A stretch of DNA of 64,000 nucleotides. It comes from Chloroflexota bacterium (lineage in GTDB: Bacteria > Chloroflexota > JAJPGV01). Position numbers and translations under genes: made by a program. The notes beneath the pieces are model-generated. The model saw only the letters and a list, made by a program, of their open reading frames with translations. It had not been told where the DNA came from and did no database searches. The stretch spans positions 225,690 through 289,689 of the forward strand of contig JAJPGV010000056.1 of the NCBI GenBank assembly GCA_021325635.1, read 5' to 3'. This document shows positions 53,276-62,095 of the stretch, piece after piece (within the stretch, counting starts at the first letter, position 1; each line of letters opens with the position of its first letter).

Positions 53276-54628
53276 ATGTCGCGCTTGGTACCGGTACTAT
53301 CGGTGCTGCACGCCATGGAGGAGAGCTACCTAGCGCTGCCCAAGATCTCACGCCGCCGGCTGCTGGTGCTGTCCGCGGGCGCGCTGCTCACCGCTTCGCC
53401 GCTGGGATCCTTGACCGCTCGCGCAGCCGCCAGCTACAAGCTGCCATACCCGCAGGGCCTGGTCTGGCCGTGCGTTCAGGGCATCAACAGCGGAGGGAGT
53501 CACAGCGGACGGGCGGCATTTGCCTGGGACTTCCGTATGCCCGAGGGCTCGCCGCTGCTAGCGTCACGCGGTGGCGTTGTCAGCATGCTCAAGCAGGACT
53601 CCAACGCTAACTGCCGGCAGAACATCTACGCCTGTCCGGAGCTCAACAATTACATCGTCATCGACCATGGCGACGGCACGTCGTCCTGCTACCTGCACGG
53701 CTACCCAGGTGGGGCCCGCATACGGCTGGGCCAGACTGTGCGGCAGGGCGATTATCTCGGGCTGTCCGGTTTCACCGGGCAGGCGGCGGGTCCACACGTG
53801 CACTTCCAGGTCCAGTACAACGATCCGCGCCTCTACCTGTCGCAGTCGTTCCTGATCCGCTTCGACGAGGTGCCGGGTGACGGCGTGCCGGTGCGGCGGG
53901 GATCCTATCAGTCGGCCAACGCGCCGCTGCCGGACTTCGACATCCGAGACGGCCATTTCTACACCCAATCCAATGGCACGGGCGCGCCAGGACATGGCTT
54001 CAGCGTGACCAACGAGCAAAACGTGCCGATGTGGACGATCCTGCTGGGTGGCGGAGGGGCGACCACGGTGGGCTATCCGCTGTCGCGGCGCTTCTACGTC
54101 CCCGGGGTGGACAAGGTCTACCAGATCTTCCAGCGGCAGATCTTCGAATGGAGCAACCCCGATCAGTTGATGCGAGCCATCAACATCCCCGAGCTGCCCC
54201 CGCAGCCGATCGATCCTGCTTCCTGGCTGGCGACACAAAACGCCCTGCCGGTAGGTCCCGACCTGGCCGTAGCCGATCGTTTCTGGGACCAGTACGTGCA
54301 AAGCCGGCTGGCGCCACTCGACAGTCAGCCGCGGATGAAGGAGGTGTACTGGTCGGTGGACGACCCGATCTCCCGCTTCGGCTTCCCGCTCGGTCCGGCC
54401 ACCGACACGCCACAGGGCGTCAGCATGCGCTTCGAGCGCGTGGGCTTTTCGATTTCCCGGCGTGATTCCGGGTTTTCCAAGGCCGGGGACCTTTCTGTCT
54501 CTGTGGGTGGCGACATGGTCCTTGATGCTCAGCCGTTCTCACGCCAGGTGTTCCAGCCGGAGCCGCTGTTCCCCGAGTACGACTTGAACGTCCTCCAGCC
54601 GGGACCAGCGCCCGCTCCGCTCGCCTGA
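53276..54628 (+). CDS. Secreted M23-type peptidoglycan peptidase with repeat-like C-terminal region
   Basis: 450 residues; the start may be internal (ATG 53314). SRRRLLVLSAGALLTASPLG is a Tat-type signal. The LytM/M23 domain (about 60-200) shows SHSGRAAFAWDF (His and Asp zinc ligands), YIVIDHGDGTSSCYLHG and GPHVHFQVQ (HxH). The C-terminal half has two blocks like VGYPLSRRFYVPGVDKVYQI and RFGFPLGPATDTPQGVSMRF, resembling LGFP-type wall-binding repeats. It probably cuts cross-links in the cell wall. Confidence 0.82.
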   Translation: MSRLVPVLSVLHAMEESYLALPKISRRRLLVLSAGALLTASPLGSLTARAAASYKLPYPQGLVWPCVQGINSGGSHSGRAAFAWDFRMPEGSPLLASRGGVVSMLKQDSNANCRQNIYACPELNNYIVIDHGDGTSSCYLHGYPGGARIRLGQTVRQGDYLGLSGFTGQAAGPHVHFQVQYNDPRLYLSQSFLIRFDEVPGDGVPVRRGSYQSANAPLPDFDIRDGHFYTQSNGTGAPGHGFSVTNEQNVPMWTILLGGGGATTVGYPLSRRFYVPGVDKVYQIFQRQIFEWSNPDQLMRAINIPELPPQPIDPASWLATQNALPVGPDLAVADRFWDQYVQSRLAPLDSQPRMKEVYWSVDDPISRFGFPLGPATDTPQGVSMRFERVGFSISRRDSGFSKAGDLSVSVGGDMVLDAQPFSRQVFQPEPLFPEYDLNVLQPGPAPAPLA

Positions 54629-54682
54629 TTCGCGGACCGGGCGCGGCGAGCCCGGCAGGCGGCAGGCGCTACCATCAGCTCG

Positions 54683-55171
54683 ATGACAGCCACCGAGCAG
54701 CAGATGATTTTGCGTGTGCTGCTGGCCATCGTGTTCGGTGCGATGGTTGGCGTCCAGCGCGAGCTTACGAACGAGCCGGCCGGGCTGCGCACGCATATTC
54801 TGGTGGCTATGGGCTCGGCGGGGTTTATGGCCCTATCGGTGATGGGCTTTCAGCCGTTGGTATCGGGCGAGGCCCCCGTTGCGAGCGATCGGATCGCTGC
54901 CCAGATCGTGACGGGCATCGGCTTTCTGGGCGCCGGGACCATCTGGCGCACCCGCTCCAGCATCCGTGGGCTGACGACCGCTGCGAGCATCTGGGTAGTG
55001 GCAGCCATTGGCATGCTCACGGCATCGGGCTATTTCGTGCTAGGGGGGATGGTGACGCTGCTGACACTGATCACGCTGCAGCTGCTCAAGATCCCCGAGC
55101 GCAGCCTGCAGATCCGGCGGACCTCCGCCGACGATGAGGAAGAAGAGGAAGACGGCTCCGACCTTACCTGA
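54683..55171 (+). CDS. MgtC/SapB-family membrane protein
   Basis: 162 residues, four helices in the conserved MgtC domain: LRVLLAIVFGAMVGVQRELT, EPAGLRTHILVAMGSAGFMA, IAAQIVTGIGFLGAGTIWRT, IRGLTTAASIWVVAAIGMLT. An acidic tail (DDEEEEED) ends the protein. MgtC proteins affect Mg2+ homeostasis or restrain F-type ATP synthase. TACCAT 7 bases before ATG 54683 suggests a leaderless mRNA. Confidence 0.9.
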   Translation: MTATEQQMILRVLLAIVFGAMVGVQRELTNEPAGLRTHILVAMGSAGFMALSVMGFQPLVSGEAPVASDRIAAQIVTGIGFLGAGTIWRTRSSIRGLTTAASIWVVAAIGMLTASGYFVLGGMVTLLTLITLQLLKIPERSLQIRRTSADDEEEEEDGSDLT

Positions 55172-55191
55172 GGTCGGCTCCCGCCCGACCT
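55171..55191 (+). terminator. Hairpin at the end of the MgtC-like gene
   Basis: AGGTCGG pairs with CCGACCT around a 7-base loop, beginning at the last base of the stop codon. Confidence 0.5.
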
Positions 55192-55249
55192 GCCGCCCCG
55201 CTGAGGCGAGATCGCTGACAGGCGGCCAGCGGTATGCTAGGGGGGCGGT

Positions 55250-56278
55250 ATGGCCATTCCGCTTCGTCAGTCACTCAAAGTTGGGGCATACGTTGCCAAA
55301 CAGAGGCTAAAGGGAAACACGAAATTCCCGCTCGTGCTTCAGCTCGAGCCCCTGTATCAGTGCAACCTGGCTTGCGCTGGCTGCGGCAAGATTCAGCATC
55401 CGGATGAGATCCTGCGCAAACGGCTGACGGTGCAGCAGTGCATCCACGCGGTGGAGGAGTGCGGCGCGCCCATCGTCTCGATAGCCGGCGGCGAGCCGCT
55501 GGTGCATGAAGAGATCGACCAGATCGCGAGCGCGCTCGTGGAGCGAAAGCGCTTTGTGTACCTGTGCACCAACGCGCTGCTGCTGGAACGAAAGCTCGAC
55601 CGCTTCAAGCCTTCTCCATACTTCTCCTGGTCCGTGCACGTGGATGGCCTGCGTCAGCGGCACGACGAATCGGTGTGCCGTGAGGGCGTATTCGACAAGG
55701 CCGTCGACGCTATCCGGGAGGCCAAGCACCGGGGGTTCCGCGTCAGCACCAACAGCACGTTCTTCGAGCCCGACGATGCCAGCTCCATTCGTGGTCTGCT
55801 CGACTACCTGAACGACGAACTGCAGGTCGACGTCATGCAGATCTCACCGGGCTTCGCCTACGAGAAGGCGCCCGACCAGGACCACTTCCTGGGTGTGGAG
55901 ATGACCAGGCAAATCTTCCGCGAGGCGTTCTCGGGCGGCAGGCGCCAGCGCTGGCGCCTAAACCACTCGCCACTGTTCCTGGATTTCCTGGAGGGAAAGG
56001 TCGACCTCGAGTGCACCCCCTGGGGTATTCCCTGCTACTCGGTCTTCGGCTGGCAGCGGCCGTGCTATTTGATGGCCGACGGAGGGTACGCACGGTCGTA
56101 CCGCGAGCTGCTGGAAGAGACGGACTGGTCGCGCTACGGCCGGGGGCGGCATCCCAAGTGCAGCAACTGCATGGCGCACTGCGGCTACGAGCCCAGCGCC
56201 GTAGCCGTCACTGCGCAGTCGCTGCGGGAGTCGGCTCGTGCCGCGGCCGACGCCCTCATCGGTCAGGCTCGAAAGTAG
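55250..56278 (+). CDS. hpnH: Adenosyl-hopene transferase HpnH (radical SAM)
   Basis: 342 residues. The radical SAM motif CNLACAGC near residue 38 binds the 4Fe-4S cluster. Family marks include IQHPDEILRKRLTVQQC, SIAGGEPLVHEEI, VHVDGLRQRHDESV, QISPGFAYEKAPDQDHFLG and the CxxC end CSNCMAHCGYEPSAV. It joins the 5'-deoxyadenosyl group to diploptene, the first step to extended hopanoids. No other hopanoid gene lies in the window. Confidence 0.93.
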   Translation: MAIPLRQSLKVGAYVAKQRLKGNTKFPLVLQLEPLYQCNLACAGCGKIQHPDEILRKRLTVQQCIHAVEECGAPIVSIAGGEPLVHEEIDQIASALVERKRFVYLCTNALLLERKLDRFKPSPYFSWSVHVDGLRQRHDESVCREGVFDKAVDAIREAKHRGFRVSTNSTFFEPDDASSIRGLLDYLNDELQVDVMQISPGFAYEKAPDQDHFLGVEMTRQIFREAFSGGRRQRWRLNHSPLFLDFLEGKVDLECTPWGIPCYSVFGWQRPCYLMADGGYARSYRELLEETDWSRYGRGRHPKCSNCMAHCGYEPSAVAVTAQSLRESARAAADALIGQARK

Positions 56279-56301
56279 AGAGCCCGCCGCTCCCTTACTG
56301 A

Positions 56302-56391
56302 CTAATCCTCGCTGGCGGAGCTGTTGGCCGGGAGCCATATCCAGGCCACGGCCATAGCGGCGAAGAGGACGATCGAGGCGGTTAATTCCAT
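56302..56391 (-). CDS. 29-residue membrane peptide downstream of amt
   Basis: MELTASIVLFAAMAVAWIWL, then PANSSASED. ATG 56391 has AGGAGC about 7 bases upstream. It forms one hydrophobic helix with an acidic end. It lies 28 bases after the amt stop in the same direction, so it may be a small partner of the ammonium transporter. Confidence 0.5.
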   Translation of the reverse strand: MELTASIVLFAAMAVAWIWLPANSSASED

Positions 56392-56419
56392 CTGAACGCT
56401 CCTGACTCTTTGCTTGGGC

Positions 56420-57748
56420 CTACACCCGGTAGGCCAACTCTCCATGCTGGGTGATGTCCAGGCCGGCGAGCTCCTCGTGCTCGGGAACGCGCAGGCCGAT
56501 GGTGGCGTCGACGACCTTCAGCAGGACGAACGTCATGACCGCGGAATACACCCAGCTGGCGACGGTTGCCAGGATCTGGATGCCCAGCTGGCCGGGATTG
56601 CCATAGAAGAGCCCGTCGCCGCCGGCGGCATTGATCGCAACCGTGGCGAACAGACCTGTGGCGATGGCCCCCCAGGTGCCGCCCATGCCGTGCACGGCCC
56701 AGACGTCCAGGGCGTCGTCGAAGCCGAAGCGGTTCTTCACCTGCGCCGCCAGGTAGCACACCAGGCCTGCGCCGAAGCCGATCAGGATCGAGGCCATCGG
56801 GGTGACGTAGCCGGAAGCTGGGGTGATAGCCACCAGGCCGGCAACGGCTCCGGCGGCGCCGCCGATGGCGCTGGGCTGCTTGTCGTGAATCCAGCTGACG
56901 GTCATCCAGGTCAGCGCCGCCATGGCGGCCGCGGTATTGGTATTCACGAATGCGCTGGTGGCCAGCGCGCCGCTGGTGAGAGCCGATCCGGCATTGAATC
57001 CGAACCAGCCAAACCACAGCAGGCCGGCGCCGAGAATGGTCATCGTGGCATCGTGAGGCTCCATGGGCTCCTGGCCGAGACCAATGCGTTTGCCGAGCAC
57101 GAGGGCCGCGACCAGCGCCGAGACGCCGGAGCTGATGTGCACCACGGTGCCGCCGGCGAAGTCCAGCGCCCCCATGGCATGCAGCCAGCCGCCCGTGCCC
57201 CACACCCAGTGGGCAATGGGGTCGTACACCAGTGTTGCCCACAGCAGGCTGAAGATCAGGAATGATTTGAATCGCTTGCGTTCAGCGAAGGCTCCGGTAA
57301 TCAGCGCCGGCGTGATGACCGCGAAGAACATCTGGAACAGCATGTAGGCCTGGTGCGGAATCGTGGCGGCGTAGTCGGTGTTGGGCTCGAGGCCCACGCC
57401 CCTGAGGCCAATCCAGTCGAGCCCGCCGATGATGCCGCCGTGATCGGGCCCGAACGCCAGGCTGTAACCGTACAGCACCCATTGCACGCTGATGAGCGCC
57501 AGGATCAGGAAGCTGTAGAAGATCGTCGAGAGGACGTTCTTACGGCGCACCAGGCCCCCGTAGAAGAAGCCAAGCGCCGGCGTCATGAGCATCACCAGTG
57601 CAGCCGAGACCAGGACCCAGGCGGTGTCGCCGCTGTCGATAGACGTATCGCCCGTCTGAACGACAATGGGCTGCGCTAGGGCGGCAGCCGGAAGGGACAG
57701 CGCTAGGGCAGCGCCTCCAAGCACTGTGGCGACTCTCTTGAACACCAA
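56420..57748 (-). CDS. amt: Ammonium transporter Amt
   Basis: 442 residues from TTG 57748 (or GTG 57745), after AGGAGGACGAT. A cleavable signal-like N-terminus is followed by eleven helices. Amt marks: DTAWVLVSAALVMLMTPALG, FFYGGLVRRKNVLST, DFAGGTVVHISSGVSALVAA with the first pore His, and WAVHGMGGTWGAIATGLFA with the second. It takes up ammonium. No GlnK gene follows; a 29-residue peptide does. Confidence 0.95.
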   Translation of the reverse strand: MVFKRVATVLGGAALALSLPAAALAQPIVVQTGDTSIDSGDTAWVLVSAALVMLMTPALGFFYGGLVRRKNVLSTIFYSFLILALISVQWVLYGYSLAFGPDHGGIIGGLDWIGLRGVGLEPNTDYAATIPHQAYMLFQMFFAVITPALITGAFAERKRFKSFLIFSLLWATLVYDPIAHWVWGTGGWLHAMGALDFAGGTVVHISSGVSALVAALVLGKRIGLGQEPMEPHDATMTILGAGLLWFGWFGFNAGSALTSGALATSAFVNTNTAAAMAALTWMTVSWIHDKQPSAIGGAAGAVAGLVAITPASGYVTPMASILIGFGAGLVCYLAAQVKNRFGFDDALDVWAVHGMGGTWGAIATGLFATVAINAAGGDGLFYGNPGQLGIQILATVASWVYSAVMTFVLLKVVDATIGLRVPEHEELAGLDITQHGELAYRV

Positions 57749-57859
57749 ATCGTCCTCCTGGGGTCAACACGGCAGGCGGCGGCGCATGCCGGCAAAGCTT
57801 CATCTTATGTGGGCCGGCAGCGGCTGTCATGGGCGATCTGCACGAACAAACTACCTATC

Positions 57860-57882
57860 AACTTGTGCACTATGCACAAGTT
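57860..57882. promoter_or_regulatory. Perfect 23-bp palindrome between amt and the binding-protein gene
   Basis: Arms AACTTGTGCA (57860-57869) and TGCACAAGTT (57873-57882) flank CTA without a mismatch. Outer CACGAAC (57841-57847) and GTTCGTG (57880-57886) also pair. It lies 112 bases before the amt start and 66 before the lipoprotein start, placed to serve either. It looks like a dimeric regulator site (GntR, TetR or LacI type); the regulator is not in the window. Confidence 0.65.
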
Positions 57883-57953
57883 CGTGGCCGCGAGCCTCCC
57901 TCGGTCCCGCCCTGTACACTGTAGGCGCTCGATTCCCCGCGGAGGTGATGACA

Positions 57954-58997
57954 GTGCCGGGACGTCGTCGTTCACGATTCGTGGCTGTGGGGCCGCTGCT
58001 TCTCCTGCTTGCCGGTTGCGGAACCGCCTCGGTCGCCGGCCCGCCGGGGACGTCTGCCGCCGCGGCGACGCGCGGCAACGCTCTGCATCTGGTGGCGAAC
58101 GCGACTTCGGTCGACAGCACGCTCGAGTTCCTGACTCAGAGCGCCGGCATCTTCGCCAAGAATGGGCTCAACGTCACGCTCGACGGTATGTCGGGGCAGG
58201 CGTCGATGGATGCGCTCATCGCCGGCCACGTCGATGCTGTGGCTCACAGCGGCCCACAGACGGATCTATCGGCGATAGCCGGCGGCGCTCAGCTGAAGAT
58301 CGTGGGCACCTTGCTGTCCGTGTACAACACCATCATTGTCGCGCCCAGCAGCATCACCTCGCTGGATCAGCTGCGGGGCAAGAAGGTCGGCGGCCAGTCG
58401 GCCCTGGGCACCAACGTCCAGGGCATGAGGCGGGCCTTGCAGAACGCGGGCCTCAAGGAGGGCACGGACTACACCTTTGTGAGCACCGGCAACAGCGCGG
58501 GCACCCAAGGCGCCTACGCCGCGCTGGTTGCGCACCAGATAGATGCCGCGCCGCTGGACGACCAGTACGCCCGCAAAGCCGTCGCCGACGGCACCTTCCA
58601 TGCGCTGCTGGATCTCGCCTCACCTGAAGCCAACATCTCTTCGGCTTTCACGCTGCTGACCTTCCGCCAGGAGTACATCCAGCAGCATCCCGATCTGACG
58701 CAAAAGGCGGTGGACAGCTTGATGGAGGGCGTGCGATACCTGCACGATCACAAAGCCGAGACCGAAGCGCTCATGAAAAGTCATTCCAAGATCGATGACC
58801 CGGTCGAGCTGGAGGCGTCGTACCAGCGGCAGGTGCTGATCCTGTCGAAGGCGCCGTTGCCGACCAAGGAGCAGTTCGACGACGTGCTGGCCACCATGCC
58901 CAAAGATGCGCCCAAGATCAGCGAGAGCCAATTGGTGTCTTACCTGGAGCCACGTTTCGTACAAGACGCCATCAAGCGCGGCCTGGCCGACTATTAA
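57954..58997 (+). CDS. NMT1/SsuA-type ABC substrate-binding lipoprotein (orphan)
   Basis: About 347 residues; GTG 57954 suits GGAGG at 57941, and ATG 57948 is possible. Signal and lipobox: VAVGPLLLLLAGC. The periplasmic-binding fold of the SsuA/NMT1 group: LTQSAGIFAKNGLNVTLDGM, SGQASMDALIAGHVDAV, SITSLDQLRGKKVGGQSALG, QIDAAPLDDQYARKAV. Relatives bind sulfonates, taurine, pyrimidines or aromatic acids. No permease or ATPase follows; a Rieske oxygenase gene comes 37 bases later, so its ligand may be that enzyme's substrate. Confidence 0.82.
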   Translation: MPGRRRSRFVAVGPLLLLLAGCGTASVAGPPGTSAAAATRGNALHLVANATSVDSTLEFLTQSAGIFAKNGLNVTLDGMSGQASMDALIAGHVDAVAHSGPQTDLSAIAGGAQLKIVGTLLSVYNTIIVAPSSITSLDQLRGKKVGGQSALGTNVQGMRRALQNAGLKEGTDYTFVSTGNSAGTQGAYAALVAHQIDAAPLDDQYARKAVADGTFHALLDLASPEANISSAFTLLTFRQEYIQQHPDLTQKAVDSLMEGVRYLHDHKAETEALMKSHSKIDDPVELEASYQRQVLILSKAPLPTKEQFDDVLATMPKDAPKISESQLVSYLEPRFVQDAIKRGLADY

Positions 58998-59034
58998 GGG
59001 TGGCAATCGCCACAGAACTGACGAGGAGACGACG

Positions 59035-60426
59035 ATGCTCAACGAGCAAGACAACGAGCTGCTGACGCGGGTTGGGCCAGGCACCGCCATGGGCGACCTC
59101 CTCCGCCGGTTCTGGCTGCCGATCCTGCTGGCCGATCAGCTTCCGGGGCCGGACTGCCCGTCGGTGCGAGTGCGGCTGCTGGGCGAGGACCTGGTCGCCT
59201 TTGTGGACACCAGCGGGCGGCCGGGACTGATAGCGGCGGGCTGCGCTCATCGCCTGGCGAACCTGTATTTCGGCCGGAACGAAGAAGACGGTCTGCGCTG
59301 TGTCTATCACGGTTGGAAGTTCGACGTGAAGGGCCGCTGCGTCGACATGCCAACCGAGCCGCTCGATTCGAGCTTCAAGGACAAGGTCCGGGTGCGGGCC
59401 TATACGCTGCGCCTGGCGGGGGGCATCTACTGGGCTTTCATGGGCGACCAGGAGCGCATCCCCGCGCTGCCGCTGCTGCCCCTGCTGCAGGTGCCGGACG
59501 CCAACCGTTTCGTCATCAAGCGACACCAGGCGTCGAACTTCCTGCAGGCCATCGAAGGCGGGATCGATTCCGCTCACACGCGTTACCTGCACACCACGCT
59601 CGAGTTCTACAAACGAGGTCCGGCCTACCTCGCCGCTATCGAGCCGCTGCTGGAGCGCTTCAGGAAAGATCCGAACAGCCTGGATTCCAATCAGCTCGAC
59701 ATGATTTTCCGGACGGCGGACAAGGCGCCCCGCATCATGGCCATGCGCACGGGCTACGGCCTGGCTATCGGCGCCAGAGCCACCGTGGAGGGCATGTCGT
59801 ACTGGCGCTTCAATCAGTTCATGATGCCGTTCTACACGCTGCCGCCGCGGGACGCGGGCGGGCACGCCTTCGTGCCGATCGACGACGAAAACACGTGGGT
59901 ATTCACCTTCAAGGCCAATCTCGACAAGCCGCTCATGGCCAGCGAGGTGCAGGTGCTGAAGTCAGGCCATACAGCCGGGCCCTTCGGCGCGCCTGTGGAC
60001 GACAGCTACTACCCCCTCGCCAACCCAAGCAACGACTTCCAGCTCGACCGCAAAATGCAGCGCAGCTACAACTTCACCGGCATCATGGGCGGCGGGAACC
60101 AGGATTCGGCGATGCAGGTCAGCATGGGGCCGGTCGTGGACCGCACCCAGGAGCACCTGGGCGTGACCGACGTAGGCATCATCGAGATGCGCCGGCTGCT
60201 GCTCGACTCCGTCCGGGATCTGCAGGAGGGCAAGGAGCCGCTCGCGGCCAGCCAGCCCGAAGCCTACGCCGGGGTCCGCGGCATCTCGCTCATGCGGCCT
60301 CAGGAAACGCCGTTCGAGAGCTGCGTGTCCGACGTGCTGGAGCGGCTGAAGAAGACGCACCAGCGGCTCGTCAGCATGCAGGCCGAAGAGGGCCCCGGCG
60401 GACCGTACGTGCTGGTCGGCGGCTGA
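59035..60426 (+). CDS. Rieske non-haem iron oxygenase (copy 1)
   Basis: 463 residues from ATG 59035. Rieske cluster ligands: GCAHRLANLYFG (Cys, His) and CVYHGWKFD (Cys, His). The catalytic part has FLQAIEGGIDSAHTRYLHTT, the motif holding the mononuclear iron His ligands and the bridging Asp. It is like phthalate 4,5-dioxygenase/vanillate demethylase oxygenases. Reductase and ferredoxin genes are missing. Likely co-transcribed with the binding lipoprotein. It shares its start pattern with copy 2 (NELxTRVGPGTAMG). Confidence 0.9.
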   Translation: MLNEQDNELLTRVGPGTAMGDLLRRFWLPILLADQLPGPDCPSVRVRLLGEDLVAFVDTSGRPGLIAAGCAHRLANLYFGRNEEDGLRCVYHGWKFDVKGRCVDMPTEPLDSSFKDKVRVRAYTLRLAGGIYWAFMGDQERIPALPLLPLLQVPDANRFVIKRHQASNFLQAIEGGIDSAHTRYLHTTLEFYKRGPAYLAAIEPLLERFRKDPNSLDSNQLDMIFRTADKAPRIMAMRTGYGLAIGARATVEGMSYWRFNQFMMPFYTLPPRDAGGHAFVPIDDENTWVFTFKANLDKPLMASEVQVLKSGHTAGPFGAPVDDSYYPLANPSNDFQLDRKMQRSYNFTGIMGGGNQDSAMQVSMGPVVDRTQEHLGVTDVGIIEMRRLLLDSVRDLQEGKEPLAASQPEAYAGVRGISLMRPQETPFESCVSDVLERLKKTHQRLVSMQAEEGPGGPYVLVGG

Positions 60427-60492
60427 GTCATCTTTCGGATTCGCCAAGCAGCAGCCGGAGCTTCCAAGGGGCGGGCGACGGAACAGGAACGG

Positions 60493-60512
60493 GCGGAGCG
60501 CAAGGCCCCGCG
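60493..60512. repeat. Dispersed GC-rich palindromic element
   Basis: The 20 bases match those at 63795-63814 with one difference. The core GGAGCGCAAGGCCCC is a variant of GGGGCGCAAGGCCCC. It lies in the gap between two convergent Rieske genes. Confidence 0.55.
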
Positions 60513-60566
60513 GAGCATGTGTTCGATTCGAACCTAGGGATGGCGCTGGGCCAGCCCGAGCAGGGA

Positions 60567-60593
60567 CAAGCGCACGGTTTTCCCGTGCGCTTG
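60567..60593. terminator. Hairpin between convergent Rieske genes
   Basis: A perfect 11-bp stem (CAAGCGCACGG and complement) with loop TTTTC. It can end both transcripts (genes end at 60426 plus and 60601 minus). Confidence 0.7.
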
Positions 60594-60600
60594 GGAGGCG

Positions 60601-61875
60601 CTAGACCAGGGCGACCAGGAGGTCCTTAGCGGCGTCCTGCCAGGGCGTTTCCTTGGGCAGCATGGCGTCGGCTGCGCGTATGCCGCGATAGTGCTCCGGG
60701 TTGGAGCCCTTGGGGTCACGCCCCTCAGCCACGTCCTCCGTCGCCTCGATGAGCAGCCGCCGCATGGCGATGATGGCCTTATCGGTGCTGCCCAGGTGCT
60801 CGCGCCAGCGAGGGACGATGCGTCCCATGCTCTCCTGCACCGCTAGGTCCTGCGTGTTCAGGCCTCTGATGCCGGTGAAGGTCTTCGCGCGCTGCAGCTC
60901 ACGGTCGATCAGCCAGTCGTTCTCGCGCGTCTGATGGCGCTTGATGCCGCTCTCTCCGTTGGGGCCGCGGCCGGCGGAGGTCTCCGACTTGAGGATGAAC
61001 TCAGATGTCAGGGGCCTGGCGGGATCGGCAGCGAACATCCAGTTGAAGATCATGGTGTTCTCGTCGTCCATCGGCACCCACATGTGGCCCTTCAGCAGAG
61101 GCACCTGCTCGCCACTGCCATCGCCGGCCGCGTAGTCCACGCGGTGCGAGCGGAACTGGTGGAAAGGGAGCACGAACTGGTAGATGCGGACGTAGTTGCC
61201 CTGCTCGCCGGCATTGCGAATGCTGGCGTAGCGGAAGCCATAGTTTGTGCGCTCGACCTCCAGCCGTGGGGCCGTGTCGACGCGCTTGAGGTGCTTGACG
61301 TTGCTGAGATCGTTGTTGTGCAGGAAAGAAGAGTGGACGGTGTCGATGCCGCCCTCGATAGCCTGGACGTAGTTGCAGAATTCGTGTGTCGTGGACACGA
61401 AATACTGGTTGGCAGCGCCTCGCAGCCACTCCATGGCCGGCGGCGCGGGCTTCTTGTCGCTGGGCCCCATGTAGGCCCAGATAACACCCGCAATCTCCGC
61501 GGTGGGATAGGCCTGCAGGTGGATCTTCTCCTTGAACCGGCTCTCCGCCGGCTCGTTCGGCATATCGCTGCAGTTGCCTTCGATGTCGAACTTCCAGCCG
61601 TGGTACACGCACCGCAGCCCGCACTCTTCGTTTCGCCCCAGGAACAACGAAGCCAACCGATGCGGGCAGTATTCGTCCAGCAGGCCGACCTTGCCGTTGG
61701 TGTCGCGGAAGGCAACGAGATCCTCACCCAGCAGCCGCACGCGGACCGGTGGGGCGTCGGGGGCAGGAATGGCGCTGGACAGCAATGCCGGCATCCAGTA
61801 ACGCCGCAGCGTCTCGCCCATGGCGGTGCCAGGGCCCACCCGAGTGATGAGCTCGTTCTCTTCGCGACTTAACAT
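60601..61875 (-). CDS. Rieske non-haem iron oxygenase (copy 2)
   Basis: 424 residues from ATG 61875. Rieske ligands in YCPHRLASLFLG and CVYHGWKFD; iron-site motif NYVQAIEGGIDTVHSSFLHN. It is similar to copy 1 along its length (MLSREENELITRVGPGTAMG, EDLVAFRDTNGKVGLL, DEYCPHRL) but 39 residues shorter. Reductase partner missing. It is divergent from a LigB-like dioxygenase gene across a 220-base gap with a 22-bp palindrome. Confidence 0.9.
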   Translation of the reverse strand: MLSREENELITRVGPGTAMGETLRRYWMPALLSSAIPAPDAPPVRVRLLGEDLVAFRDTNGKVGLLDEYCPHRLASLFLGRNEECGLRCVYHGWKFDIEGNCSDMPNEPAESRFKEKIHLQAYPTAEIAGVIWAYMGPSDKKPAPPAMEWLRGAANQYFVSTTHEFCNYVQAIEGGIDTVHSSFLHNNDLSNVKHLKRVDTAPRLEVERTNYGFRYASIRNAGEQGNYVRIYQFVLPFHQFRSHRVDYAAGDGSGEQVPLLKGHMWVPMDDENTMIFNWMFAADPARPLTSEFILKSETSAGRGPNGESGIKRHQTRENDWLIDRELQRAKTFTGIRGLNTQDLAVQESMGRIVPRWREHLGSTDKAIIAMRRLLIEATEDVAEGRDPKGSNPEHYRGIRAADAMLPKETPWQDAAKDLLVALV

Positions 61876-61975
61876 GCTGTTTCTCCTCGAGTACGCCTAT
61901 GTGATTCTGCCGGCTTCGTCGAGGGGTGGCGCCGGCTTCGAATGACCACTGCTTCTTTTCTTTAGCGTGCGTGGG

Positions 61976-61997
61976 ACTCTGACGCAAGCGTTAGAGT
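61976..61997. promoter_or_regulatory. 22-bp near-perfect palindrome between Rieske 2 and LigB genes
   Basis: ACTCT (61976) pairs with AGAGT (61997 end), and ACGC pairs with GCGT around AA; one base pair (G/T) is broken. It lies 101 bases from the Rieske start and 99 from the LigB start, so one regulator could govern both. Confidence 0.6.
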
Positions 61998-62095
61998 ATT
62001 GAAAGCTTAGCCGACCCGCGTCCGGACTGCGACAGAAGTGCCCGGAAGCGGTCGCGGGCCTAGGCGCGATCGAGACAGTAAGTGAGGGCCTGACC

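Noticed and set aside
60515..60540. A tRNA T-arm-like TTCGATTCGAACC stretch
   Set aside because: No matching acceptor, D or anticodon stems can be built on either strand; it is only a short palindrome.
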